A DNA stretch of 9,949 nucleotides from Lentimicrobium sp. GTDB taxonomy: Bacteria; Bacteroidota; Bacteroidia; Bacteroidales; Lentimicrobiaceae. A program made the translations under genes and the position numbers. The notes beneath the pieces were generated by a model, which worked only from the letters and a program-made list of their open reading frames with translations, was not told the origin of the DNA and did not search any database. Positions 1-6,573 of the stretch are shown here, piece by piece. The DNA is taken from NCBI GenBank assembly GCA_013336205.1, contig JAAXUD010000056.1, forward strand, positions 1 through 9,949, given 5' to 3'. Each line of letters begins with the position of its first letter. Position 1 is the first letter of the stretch.

Positions 1-43
1 ATATTACTATGATTGACAATTTTTTATAGTTATGGATCGGCAT
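1..43 (-). CDS. Family 2 glycosyltransferase, N-terminus only (cut by left edge)
   Basis: An ATG on the minus strand at 43 opens a frame that runs off the left edge and reads MPIHNYKKLSIIVI. The pattern K-L-S-I-I-V-I after a short polar start is the usual first beta strand of GT2 (GT-A fold) glycosyltransferases, where it is normally followed by [ST]YN. An in-frame TAA at 50-52 just upstream means the start cannot be much earlier. The gene lies 248 bp beyond the kinase gene and past its terminator, on the same strand, so it probably has its own promoter or depends on read-through. Only 14 residues are visible. The family call rests on this short motif plus the polysaccharide context. Confidence 0.55.
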   Translation of the reverse strand, partial: MPIHNYKKLSIIVI

Positions 44-212
44 GCTGGCTTAAAGAAAAACTATGCCACTACTTGAATTTGGGAAGGATAAAACAGGGAT
101 TATTTAAGTCCGGTTTCCATTTCAGTTATGGACGTGACTTTTGGGGGAGGTTAGGATTTTCGAATATTTAATTTAACATTATTCTTAATAATAAAATGAG
201 TCTGAAGTGTTT

Positions 213-237
213 TTTCTTCCCCGTATTGGGGAAAAAA
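213..237 (-). other. Second hairpin downstream of the terminator
   Basis: On the minus-strand transcript, UUUUUUCCCC (237-228) can pair with GGGGAAGAAA (222-213) around a 5-nt loop. This gives a 10-bp stem with one U-G wobble. It lies just beyond the T-run of the terminator at 243-273. No T-run follows it, so it is not an intrinsic terminator by itself. It may protect or reinforce the transcript 3' end, or belong to the leader of the next gene. The base pairing is seen directly; any role is a guess. Confidence 0.3.
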
Positions 238-242
238 TCCAC

Positions 243-273
243 AAAAAAAAGCTTTCCATTATCCGGAAAGCTT
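243..273 (-). terminator. Rho-independent terminator after the wzc-type kinase gene
   Basis: AAGCTTTCC (minus strand, 273-265) and GGAAAGCTT (257-249) form a perfect 9-bp stem around a 7-nt loop. It is followed directly on the minus strand by a run of Ts (about 250-243). The stem begins 19 nt past the kinase stop codon at 292. Stem, short loop and T-run in this order and place are a textbook intrinsic terminator for leftward transcription, and they mark the end of the wza-wzc transcript. Confidence 0.85.
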
Positions 274-291
274 AAGAAATTAGCTATCTGA

Positions 292-2769
292 TTAGCTTTT
301 CTTTTTAGTGGTTGCGTGGTGCTTTTTTCTTTGATTTTTCCGCCCAAGAGAACTAAACCAGTTTTTCTTATTATCCTCAGCATAATAGGTATATTCATAC
401 CCATAATCATAGGACATTCCTCTTGCTTTAACATCATTAATGATCAGGCTTACATGAGGAATGTTTTTCTGAATCATATGATTGATGTTGTTGGAGAAGG
501 CTTCTTTATGCGTGTAACCTTGCCTGACAATATAGAGATTTACATCGGAGTATTTCATTAAAAGATAAGCATCGGATACTACACCTACCGGGGGTGAATC
601 GATGATGATGTAATCATATATTTTTTTTAACTGTATAAAAACCTGATCTGTTGTTTCAGAGGCTATCAATTCCAAAGGATTTGGAGGGATCGGGCCGGCA
701 GAGATATATTCAAGATTTGGTATCTGAGTTGGCTGAATGATCTCTGCAATGGTGGCTTTATTAATTAAAGCAGTGCTCATGCCTATTTTATTTGACAGAT
801 TAAAATCCTGGTAGAGTTTTGGTCTGCGCAGGTCAAATCCAATAAGCAGGGTTTTTTTGCCAAACAATGCAAAAACAGAAGCTAAATTTTGAGCAACAAA
901 TGACTTTCCTTCCCCTGTATAAGAAGAGGTAAGTAATATTACCTGCTTTTCATTACCCCTTGAATAAAACTGAAGGTTAGTTCTGATACTTCTGAAAGCT
1001 TCTGAGATAGGGGAATTGGTCGTTTCTGTTATTACAATTTTGTTTTTACTATCATTATGGAATACATGTCCGATTACCGGGAACGATGAAAGTGACTCAA
1101 CTTCCTTTTTACTGGAAATCTTCATATTCAGGAAGTCAACCAGCATTATAATGGCAAAAGGGAAAAATAATCCAGCCAAAAGAGCGATAACTAAATTCAA
1201 ACTTCTTTTAGGATATATTACTGAGGAAGTGATGTGTCTTGCCGGGTCAATAACCTCATAATCAGGAGCATTTGATGCACGGGCAATTTGCGCTTCTGAT
1301 CTTTTCTGTAAAAGAAATGTGTATATTGCATCATTCAATTTAAATTTTCGCTCAATTCCAAAAAGTTGTCTTTCAGTTGTTGGTAATCTGGACATCTCAT
1401 TAGAAATTTTCGCACTTCTGTTTTCGATATCCTGTATGGCTATATTAGTTGTAGCAGCATTATTGTTAATGTTTTCCAGAATGGTTTGCTTAAGGTTTCC
1501 AATCTGAACCTCTATATTATTCAGGTAAAGATTTTTGGTATTTCCCCGGTTCAGCAGGTTTGTTCTTTCTGAGTTCAGTGTTATAAGTTGGGTGATAAGT
1601 TGATTTAACATAGGATCCTGAATATCCATTGAGGATGGAGCTATCAGGTCAGACATGTCTTTGTTTTTTTCAAAATATTCGCGAATGTATTCGTAATACT
1701 TTTTTTGCATCAGCAGTATCGCCCGTTGATTTTCAAGCTCATTCATTTTTTCTAAGGACTGTTGTCCCTGGAAACTCAGATCCATAACCCTGTTAGACGT
1801 GCGGAAATTCTGAAGCCTACTTTCTGCAAAGCTTAACGAATCAGAGACTTCACTAATCTGGCTATCAATGAATTTAACAGTATTTATCGCAATCCGGTTC
1901 TTTTTTTCAAGATTACGTTCAAGGTAAGAATTTGAAAGTGTATTCAGAAAATCGGAAATCTTATACTTATTATTACCACTCATAGTAATTACCACCAGAG
2001 ACGATGTTTTTGAAGTATTTACAGCCGAAATTGAAGCCTGATATTCAAGTGTTAACAAATTTAAATTATTGATAACAAAGTAAGTCTTCTCCTTTTTTAA
2101 CTGGTATATTGCTTGTTTATCTTTTAAGTGAACCCTGAAATTGAAGTTTTTCCCTTTAATTTCTTCGCCAAAAGTGAAAATACCTTTAATTCTTACTGTA
2201 TCTGCAACCGAGGCTACATCATCCCTCAAATAATCATACATTGGCACTTCAGTGCCAAAAGATTCAATTAATATTTCTTTCTCGTTCAATATTTTAAAAT
2301 ACATTGGCAGGCCAATAGGCTGTATGTTTGATTTATCTATGCTTACCTGAATGGGAGGATTACTATATATTTCTTCATCAGATTCCAGAAAACTATTTTT
2401 CAGATTATCCCCGAATATATATTCTTTCTGATATAGCGTTACGTCCAGATTAAGTTGAGTTATTGCATCATTAATGAGTGTAAAAGACTGAAGGATCCCA
2501 AGTTCGTTTTCAATGTTTTGATTTCCCCCGAAAAGGCCAAACCCCTGCATGATATTATCAGAGGAAAGGAAGGAGTTTTGTTCTTCTTCTTTCAGCAAAA
2601 GTGTGGTTTGATTCCTGTAGATTGTTGTTGCTGTTTTGTTAAACAGGAATGTAACTGCAACCAATACCATTGTAGAAATAACAAACCAGTGTTTATACCG
2701 TAATAGTTTAAATACAAGCTCTTTGTAATCTGTTTTTTCCTGGAAAATTTCTTCTGATTTCTTCGCCAT
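292..2769 (-). CDS. wzc: Wzc-type polysaccharide co-polymerase and tyrosine autokinase
   Basis: Inner-membrane protein of 825 aa that controls chain length and export of capsule or exopolysaccharide by cycles of tyrosine autophosphorylation, working with the Wza channel. A Wzz-type N-terminal part has TM1 at about residues 27-43, a long periplasmic region with coiled-coil-like stretches (about 300-365 and 415-475), and TM2 at about 524-547 after a YPKR motif. The cytoplasmic BY-kinase domain follows: EAFRSIRTNLQF (590-601, the oligomerisation motif), Walker A SSYTGEGKS (615-623), Walker A' LLIGFDLRRP (641-650) and Walker B IIIDSPP (721-727). A tyrosine cluster (Y787, 789, 791, 793, 795, 796) and a lysine-rich tail end the protein. 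The Walker A' motif has Gly where many family members have the first Asp; Asp646 is kept. The ATG lies 5 bp after the wza stop, so the two are probably co-translated. The symbol is the E. coli family name. Confidence 0.93.
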   Translation of the reverse strand: MAKKSEEIFQEKTDYKELVFKLLRYKHWFVISTMVLVAVTFLFNKTATTIYRNQTTLLLKEEEQNSFLSSDNIMQGFGLFGGNQNIENELGILQSFTLINDAITQLNLDVTLYQKEYIFGDNLKNSFLESDEEIYSNPPIQVSIDKSNIQPIGLPMYFKILNEKEILIESFGTEVPMYDYLRDDVASVADTVRIKGIFTFGEEIKGKNFNFRVHLKDKQAIYQLKKEKTYFVINNLNLLTLEYQASISAVNTSKTSSLVVITMSGNNKYKISDFLNTLSNSYLERNLEKKNRIAINTVKFIDSQISEVSDSLSFAESRLQNFRTSNRVMDLSFQGQQSLEKMNELENQRAILLMQKKYYEYIREYFEKNKDMSDLIAPSSMDIQDPMLNQLITQLITLNSERTNLLNRGNTKNLYLNNIEVQIGNLKQTILENINNNAATTNIAIQDIENRSAKISNEMSRLPTTERQLFGIERKFKLNDAIYTFLLQKRSEAQIARASNAPDYEVIDPARHITSSVIYPKRSLNLVIALLAGLFFPFAIIMLVDFLNMKISSKKEVESLSSFPVIGHVFHNDSKNKIVITETTNSPISEAFRSIRTNLQFYSRGNEKQVILLTSSYTGEGKSFVAQNLASVFALFGKKTLLIGFDLRRPKLYQDFNLSNKIGMSTALINKATIAEIIQPTQIPNLEYISAGPIPPNPLELIASETTDQVFIQLKKIYDYIIIDSPPVGVVSDAYLLMKYSDVNLYIVRQGYTHKEAFSNNINHMIQKNIPHVSLIINDVKARGMSYDYGYEYTYYAEDNKKNWFSSLGRKNQRKKHHATTKKKS

Positions 2770-2774
2770 TTTGC

Positions 2775-3539
2775 TTAGTTGAAAAAGTATAAAATAGTTA
2801 CTAAGGTTGTCATAGTTGCAAGGAAGGTAGAATAAGTAAACGTCCTGAGGTTTCTGTACTTGGTAGAGATGGGTTCAACGATTACAACATCGTTTGGTTG
2901 CAGGTAAAAGAATTCACTTTCAATGATACTTTTATCTGTCATATTTACCATATGATAGTTGTAAACGCCATTGTTTTCTCTTATCAATGTTATATTGCTC
3001 TTGTCACCATAATCCGTCATACCACCGGCATATCCGACAGCCTGAAAAATATTTATCTGTTCAGTATAGAAGGGGAATTGCCCCTGGTTTCTTACTTCAC
3101 CCAGCACAGTAATGTTGCTGTTTACAAATTTAATGGTTATTGAAGTGTTACTAAGATACTGGCTTAGTTCTTTTTCTATCTTTACTTTGGCTTCTTTCAG
3201 GGTTAAATTATTTACGCCAATTTCACCTACAAATGGAAAGTCGATATTGCCTTGCTCGTTAACTGTATAACTGATGAGGTTGATATCCATCCCTCCGCTC
3301 AGGTTTGTTTCATTACTGAAAATTCTGGCAGTCTGTTCTTCAATACTCAAAACTTTGATGTACAGGTTGTCAAATGGCTGAATTCTTTTTACCGGCCGAT
3401 TCTTGAGGTATTCTTCTTTAAGATTTACAGTGGTGGCATCCTGTACATATTTGAGTTTCTCACGGGGAACACAGGACGAGAAAGAAATAGTTATAATAGT
3501 AAGGACTAGTAAAAGGTTTTTAAAAGTAATGTTTTTCAT
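2775..3539 (-). CDS. wza: Wza-type outer-membrane polysaccharide export lipoprotein
   Basis: Forms the export channel for the polysaccharide and docks onto the Wzc-type kinase encoded immediately downstream. I start it at the ATG at 3539 (254 aa). A TTG 18 nt earlier is in frame but would put extra polar residues before a normal signal peptide. From the ATG there is a basic N-terminus, a hydrophobic core (LLLVLTIITISF) and Cys23 in FSSC, a slightly atypical lipobox. A polysaccharide-export (PES) domain spans about 52-140, including NIDFPFVGEI. One SLBB domain follows at about 142-200 (ITVLGEVRNQGQF, then YAGGMTDYG). A hydrophobic helix at about 232-253 closes the protein and may be the membrane-crossing segment. 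It is shorter than E. coli Wza (about 380 aa) and has one SLBB repeat, as is common in Bacteroidota. No Shine-Dalgarno sequence is visible. The symbol is a family name. Confidence 0.9.
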   Translation of the reverse strand: MKNITFKNLLLVLTIITISFSSCVPREKLKYVQDATTVNLKEEYLKNRPVKRIQPFDNLYIKVLSIEEQTARIFSNETNLSGGMDINLISYTVNEQGNIDFPFVGEIGVNNLTLKEAKVKIEKELSQYLSNTSITIKFVNSNITVLGEVRNQGQFPFYTEQINIFQAVGYAGGMTDYGDKSNITLIRENNGVYNYHMVNMTDKSIIESEFFYLQPNDVVIVEPISTKYRNLRTFTYSTFLATMTTLVTILYFFN

Positions 3540-3631
3540 TTGACAGTAATATTTCAACTTAAAAAAATGTTAGTGATGTAAAGTAAGGTTATTAATTATC
3601 AGGTAGGGATTGTTAACAGAACCCTGATTTT

Positions 3632-3653
3632 AACAAAAAAAACTTAGTTTTGT
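3632..3653 (-). other. Weak AT-rich hairpin with T-run between priming transferase and wza
   Basis: On the minus strand AAAAC and GTTTT pair around TAA (within 3651-3639) and run into a further TTTT, about 65 nt past the priming-transferase stop. It looks like a terminator in layout, but the stem has a single G-C pair and would be weak. The rest of the 175-bp gap (3540-3714) shows no perfect TAnnTTTG promoter. The nearest match, TAAGTTTT, overlaps this hairpin and has no well-spaced TTG upstream. Whether wza has its own promoter here is open. Confidence 0.2.
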
Positions 3654-3714
3654 TCGATTTATTGTTTCATAATCAATTAATTATTAAATAGTTGGAGGCA
3701 GGTATGCGTACACA

Positions 3715-5121
3715 CTACTGACCTGAGCCTTTTACTACTGTTTGAATAGTCTTTAACAGCAGAATTAAATCCATTTTAAACGACCAGGAATCAATGTATT
3801 GCAGGTCGAGTTTCATCCATTCTTCAAATGAAATTTTGTTGCGGTTCGGTGCTATCTGCCAGATACAGGTTATACCTGGTCGCATGGATAACCGACGTAG
3901 TTGCCAACGCTCATATTGTTTTACTTCACTTGGCAATGGAGGGCGAGGACCAACAAGGGACATATCACCTTTGAGTACATTTATAAACTGTGGAACTTCA
4001 TCCAGTCCGGTTTTTCTCAGAATTCTTCCTATGGCAGTCACTCTGGGGTCGTTTTTAATTTTGAATACCGGCCCATCCATTTCGTTTTGCGTCTCAAGTA
4101 ATGCTCTTAGTTTTTCAGCATCCTGGATCATTGTTCTGAACTTATAAATATTAAATTCACGCCCCCTGAGGCCAACTCTTTTTTGTTTGAATACGACCGG
4201 CCCTTTTGAAGTTAATTTAATGATCAGTGCGATTAAAATTAAAATGGGAGACCAGACAAGGAGAATGAAAAATGATGCAAAAATGTCAACAACAGATTTC
4301 CATTGGTGGGCTACCCTGTTGGCTGGTGTATTCATGAAGGAAAGAAAGGGGACATCGTCGAAATAGCTCAGGAACGTTTTTGTAGCAGACATGTGAAAAA
4401 AGGATGACTGCATCCTGAAAATTACACCTATCTCTTCGCAGGCGTATACCATCTTTTTAATCTCTTCCTGATTGATGTCATTTCTACAATAGAGGACCTC
4501 ATCCACAACATGAAATTTAATCAGACAAGGAAGACTTCTTGTCTGTTGAATAACCTTTACCCTGCTTCCAAATACTTCAGCAATTAACTCTGATTCAGAA
4601 ATAATAGCCATAATTCTGAATCCCCATTCTTTGTGCAGGTAAAGTCGTTCAATAAAGTCAATACAATTCTGATCTGCAATCAGAATTATATTTCGTGTGT
4701 TCATGCCTTTTTCCAACAAATTCTTATGATACTTGTAGGATGCTATGACAATAATGTTTAACAATATAAAGTCAAAGCCGGCAAATACCAACAAAACATT
4801 GTTATTGATCATGTCCAGATTAAAGACAATCATAAACAGCATCAAAAGGCCCGTTCCTGTTATAATGAACAGGAAACTTTCTATCAGGATAATTATGGAA
4901 TCCTTGGCTCTGTAAAATTTAGTCAGATTCGTTTTGTGAACCCCGAAAAACCAAATCGGAATGATGAGCATCCCCACAGTCAGATATTGGCTGTTGTATA
5001 ACAGGTTTGTATTAAAATACCATCTTACAAAATGAAAAGCACCAATAAAAGCCATTACGGACATTATCGTTATGATAATACCGAAAATGCGGCTTCCCAG
5101 GTCTTCTCTTTCGCGTATCAT
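3715..5121 (-). CDS. Polyprenyl-phosphate priming sugar-1-phosphate transferase (WbaP/WcaJ type)
   Basis: Starts repeat-unit synthesis by moving a sugar-1-phosphate (typically hexose-1-P from a UDP-sugar) onto undecaprenyl phosphate at the inner membrane. The 468-aa protein has the full two-part layout. Four hydrophobic segments lie at about 11-33, 47-62, 75-101 and 108-127, followed by a Rossmann-like region (about 140-215, starting NIILIAD). The C-terminal catalytic domain starts with a membrane helix at about 277-302. Bacterial sugar transferase motifs follow: KFRTM (327-331), TGLDEVPQF (371-379) with the Asp-Glu pair, SLVGPRP (388-394), RPGITCIWQI (414-423) and DLQYIDSWS (439-447). Length and motifs match intact family members. 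The sugar cannot be read from sequence. It has a long upstream gap (501 bp) and lies 175 bp before wza, so it may start the export transcript. Confidence 0.93.
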   Translation of the reverse strand: MIREREDLGSRIFGIIITIMSVMAFIGAFHFVRWYFNTNLLYNSQYLTVGMLIIPIWFFGVHKTNLTKFYRAKDSIIILIESFLFIITGTGLLMLFMIVFNLDMINNNVLLVFAGFDFILLNIIVIASYKYHKNLLEKGMNTRNIILIADQNCIDFIERLYLHKEWGFRIMAIISESELIAEVFGSRVKVIQQTRSLPCLIKFHVVDEVLYCRNDINQEEIKKMVYACEEIGVIFRMQSSFFHMSATKTFLSYFDDVPFLSFMNTPANRVAHQWKSVVDIFASFFILLVWSPILILIALIIKLTSKGPVVFKQKRVGLRGREFNIYKFRTMIQDAEKLRALLETQNEMDGPVFKIKNDPRVTAIGRILRKTGLDEVPQFINVLKGDMSLVGPRPPLPSEVKQYERWQLRRLSMRPGITCIWQIAPNRNKISFEEWMKLDLQYIDSWSFKMDLILLLKTIQTVVKGSGQ

Positions 5122-5188
5122 TCTGTTATTTGAAAAGTGTTATTATGTTAATAGCCAAAATCGTCACCTGTAATACCTTAAAAATATC

Positions 5189-5204
5189 CCAATTAACAAA
5201 TTGG
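5189..5204. repeat. Inverted repeat CCAATT-AACA-AATTGG
   Basis: A perfect 6-bp inverted repeat with a 4-nt spacer lies about 68 bp upstream of the priming-transferase start. Its place in a leader makes an operator or a small RNA hairpin possible. In sequence this AT-rich such repeats also arise by chance. Confidence 0.2.
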
Positions 5205-5300
5205 TAAATTGAATTGTTTTTTATGGTTTAGGCTTTATTTTTCAATTATGGCTTTATAATGCTGATAAACAATCTTATAGCAGAGTTTTTCATTGAAATT

Positions 5301-5314
5301 TGTTTAGTTAAACA
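5301..5314. repeat. Inverted repeat TGTTTA-GT-TAAACA
   Basis: A perfect 6-bp inverted repeat with a 2-nt centre, about 180 bp upstream of the priming-transferase start. The near-palindrome is the right size for a dimeric regulator to bind, but no second copy was found in the window and no regulator gene is present. Confidence 0.2.
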
Positions 5315-5407
5315 CCAATATCAACCATTTATCTGCTTTTTGAATATTTGCAAACAAGCCAGATTGTTTTTCTTTGTAAATTAGTGAGTTGTGAAATAAT
5401 TATAATT

Positions 5408-5433
5408 CAAAATTAAGACTAAAACTAATTCAA
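5408..5433 (-). promoter_or_regulatory. Weak Bacteroidota-type promoter candidate
   Basis: On the minus strand TAATTTTG (5415-5408) matches the Bacteroidota -7 element TAnnTTTG exactly. A TTG (5433-5431) lies upstream as a possible -33 element. The 15-nt spacer is shorter than the usual 17-23 or so, and the implied leader to the priming transferase is near 280 nt. It is the only exact -7 match I found in the gap. In sequence rich in A and T a match of this strength can be chance. Confidence 0.25.
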
Positions 5434-5622
5434 AACATCGATTTTTCTGATTTTATACTAAATAACATCAATTTTGAAGCGGTTTAAATTAGGAATAGTT
5501 GCAAAGTGCTCAAAAACAGGCTAAAAGAATTTTTATTGATTTTATAAAATTTAACCTGAGTTTTTTCATTAAACCCATTTTGAAAGTAAATGGCATAAAA
5601 AATGAAATAGGTCAACCCGATT

Positions 5623-6105
5623 TCATTGTTTTGAGATAAACAACTTCAAAAAAGTCAGAAGTTGTTCTGAAGCAGCGGAACCTATTTTTGGAGCTGGTTT
5701 CATTGTTTTGGAATTATCCAATGCGGCGTAAAGCCCGGCTGAATCATAAACATCCTTAACATAACCGAGTTTGCCAAAACTTCTGGCAGTTGCCAACTGG
5801 TGGTCGTTGCGGTGCTCATGATATTTTGCCAGTCTGGGCATTACAATGATTGGTTTTGAATGCCGGAGCGCCGAAATTATCGTTCCCATTCCGGCGTGGC
5901 TAACAATCAGATCAGCCTCCATGAATTTTTGATCAAATAATTCAGGGGATATGAAATCAGTTGATTCAAACCCTTTTGGTATGTATGGCGCATTTGATAT
6001 TTGTGCAAAAACATCAGAGTGTCCGTTCCTGACAACCCAATCGTCAATCGCTTTAATAAGCCTGTCAAATGGCTCCTGCGTACCTACAACTACAAATATT
6101 TTCAT
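5623..6105 (-). CDS. Alg13-like catalytic subunit of a two-part glycosyltransferase (PssE/Cps14G type)
   Basis: A 160-aa protein equal to the C-terminal, nucleotide-sugar-binding half of a GT-B (GT28-type) glycosyltransferase. Visible motifs are the N-terminal strand and turn VGTQEPFDRL (7-16), SHAGMGT (69-75) and KPIIVMPR followed by HEHRNDHQ (84-103). These are the donor-binding signatures shared by Alg13, MurG C-domains, PssE and Cps14G. It has no membrane segment and should depend on the Alg14-like partner encoded directly upstream. The two genes overlap as ATGA (6105-6102), so translation is probably coupled, which suits a 1:1 complex. In characterised systems such pairs add the second sugar to the lipid-linked first sugar. 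Donor and linkage here are unknown. Confidence 0.85.
   Translation of the reverse strand: MKIFVVVGTQEPFDRLIKAIDDWVVRNGHSDVFAQISNAPYIPKGFESTDFISPELFDQKFMEADLIVSHAGMGTIISALRHSKPIIVMPRLAKYHEHRNDHQLATARSFGKLGYVKDVYDSAGLYAALDNSKTMKPAPKIGSAASEQLLTFLKLFISKQ
5639..5666 (-). repeat. 9-bp inverted repeat at the 3' end of the Alg13-like gene
   Basis: AACAACTTC (minus strand, 5666-5658, and complement 5639-5647) forms a perfect 9-bp stem around a 10-nt loop inside the last codons of the gene. It is not followed by a T-run, so it is not a standard terminator. It could slow 3' decay of the upstream transcript. It may equally be a coincidence of Lys, Leu and Phe codons. Confidence 0.2.
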
Positions 6106-6563
6106 GAAATTACATTTCCCTTAAAAATCGTTGATACCCCATTTGCCAATTCTTCCCATTGTGTAAGGTGGATAGTTGAAAATGGTTTTGCCAATCTGCC
6201 GCTCATTGAAATTTTTTCAACATTGGCAATACTATCGATCCAGATTGTTTTTTTTAAGCTAAGCCGGCCCCAGATAATTGCAAGTAATCCAGGTGCAGCG
6301 CCTGTTGAAATAATGATATCCGGTTTTTCCTTAATCACAATCCTTATAACCTCAAAAGCCATTTTAATGAGCTTCAGCTTATTCCAACGGTTTGCATCGG
6401 TTACAGCATAAAAAGAGGAATTACTTACATGTTTCCGGTACCCTTCATGTGTGGAGATATAAACTACATCACACCCTTCAAATGCTGGTTGAAGGCGTTG
6501 AAGTTGTATCCAATGACCTCCCCCGGAGGCAACTGCAAGTATTTTCTTTTTTCTTTCTTCCAT
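6102..6563 (-). CDS. Alg14-like membrane-anchor and acceptor subunit of a two-part glycosyltransferase (PssD/Cps14F type)
   Basis: A 153-aa protein matching the N-terminal, acceptor-binding half of a GT-B glycosyltransferase. It starts with a beta strand leading into SGGGHWIQL (13-21), the glycine-rich family signature. ISTGAAPG (85-92) and IDSIANVEKISMSGRLA (109-125) follow, close to the conserved STGxxPG and ES.ARV...S.TGRL motifs of PssD/Cps14F/Alg14. The family recruits the Alg13-like catalytic partner to the inner membrane. No strong transmembrane helix is evident beyond the hydrophobic stretch at about 91-100, so attachment may be peripheral. It begins 10 bp after the CapA-like gene and its stop overlaps the start of the partner gene, which places both in the upstream operon. 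Confidence 0.87.
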   Translation of the reverse strand: MEERKKKILAVASGGGHWIQLQRLQPAFEGCDVVYISTHEGYRKHVSNSSFYAVTDANRWNKLKLIKMAFEVIRIVIKEKPDIIISTGAAPGLLAIIWGRLSLKKTIWIDSIANVEKISMSGRLAKPFSTIHLTQWEELANGVSTIFKGNVIS

Positions 6564-6573
6564 TTACTAGGCT

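Larger units (their letters stand above)
5122..5622 (-). other. 501-bp AT-rich non-coding region before the priming transferase
   Basis: Stop codons are dense in all frames and I see no credible gene, tRNA or repeat array. The region is visibly more AT-rich than the flanking genes. It holds small inverted repeats (5189-5204, 5301-5314) and one weak promoter candidate (5408-5433). No strong intrinsic terminator follows the Alg13-like gene that ends at 5623. The likely role is a leader and control region for the downstream priming transferase and export genes. This is inferred from position only. Confidence 0.5.

Noticed and set aside
168..437. 89-aa open frame overlapping the end of the kinase gene on the minus strand
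   Set aside because: It runs through the kinase C-terminus and the terminator in another frame and has low-complexity residues without family motifs; it is a shadow frame.
3540..3557. Upstream TTG at 3557 as the start of the wza-type gene
   Set aside because: It would add six residues (MKYYCQ) before an otherwise normal lipoprotein signal peptide that starts at the ATG at 3539.
3604..3624. Imperfect palindrome centred on GTTAAC in the gap before wza
   Set aside because: Only the outer AGGG/CCCT arms pair well and several inner positions mismatch, which is too weak to call an operator or hairpin.
3794..4147. 117-aa plus-strand open frame opposite the priming transferase
   Set aside because: It is antisense to the highly conserved catalytic domain of an intact gene and shows no recognisable protein features; the other plus-strand frames in the window are rejected for the same reason.
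5621..5710. 13-nt direct repeat TTTCATTGTTTTG at 5621-5633 and 5698-5710
   Set aside because: One copy spans the stop of the Alg13-like gene and the other codes for internal residues. There are only two copies and no sign of a duplication, so chance is the simplest reading.
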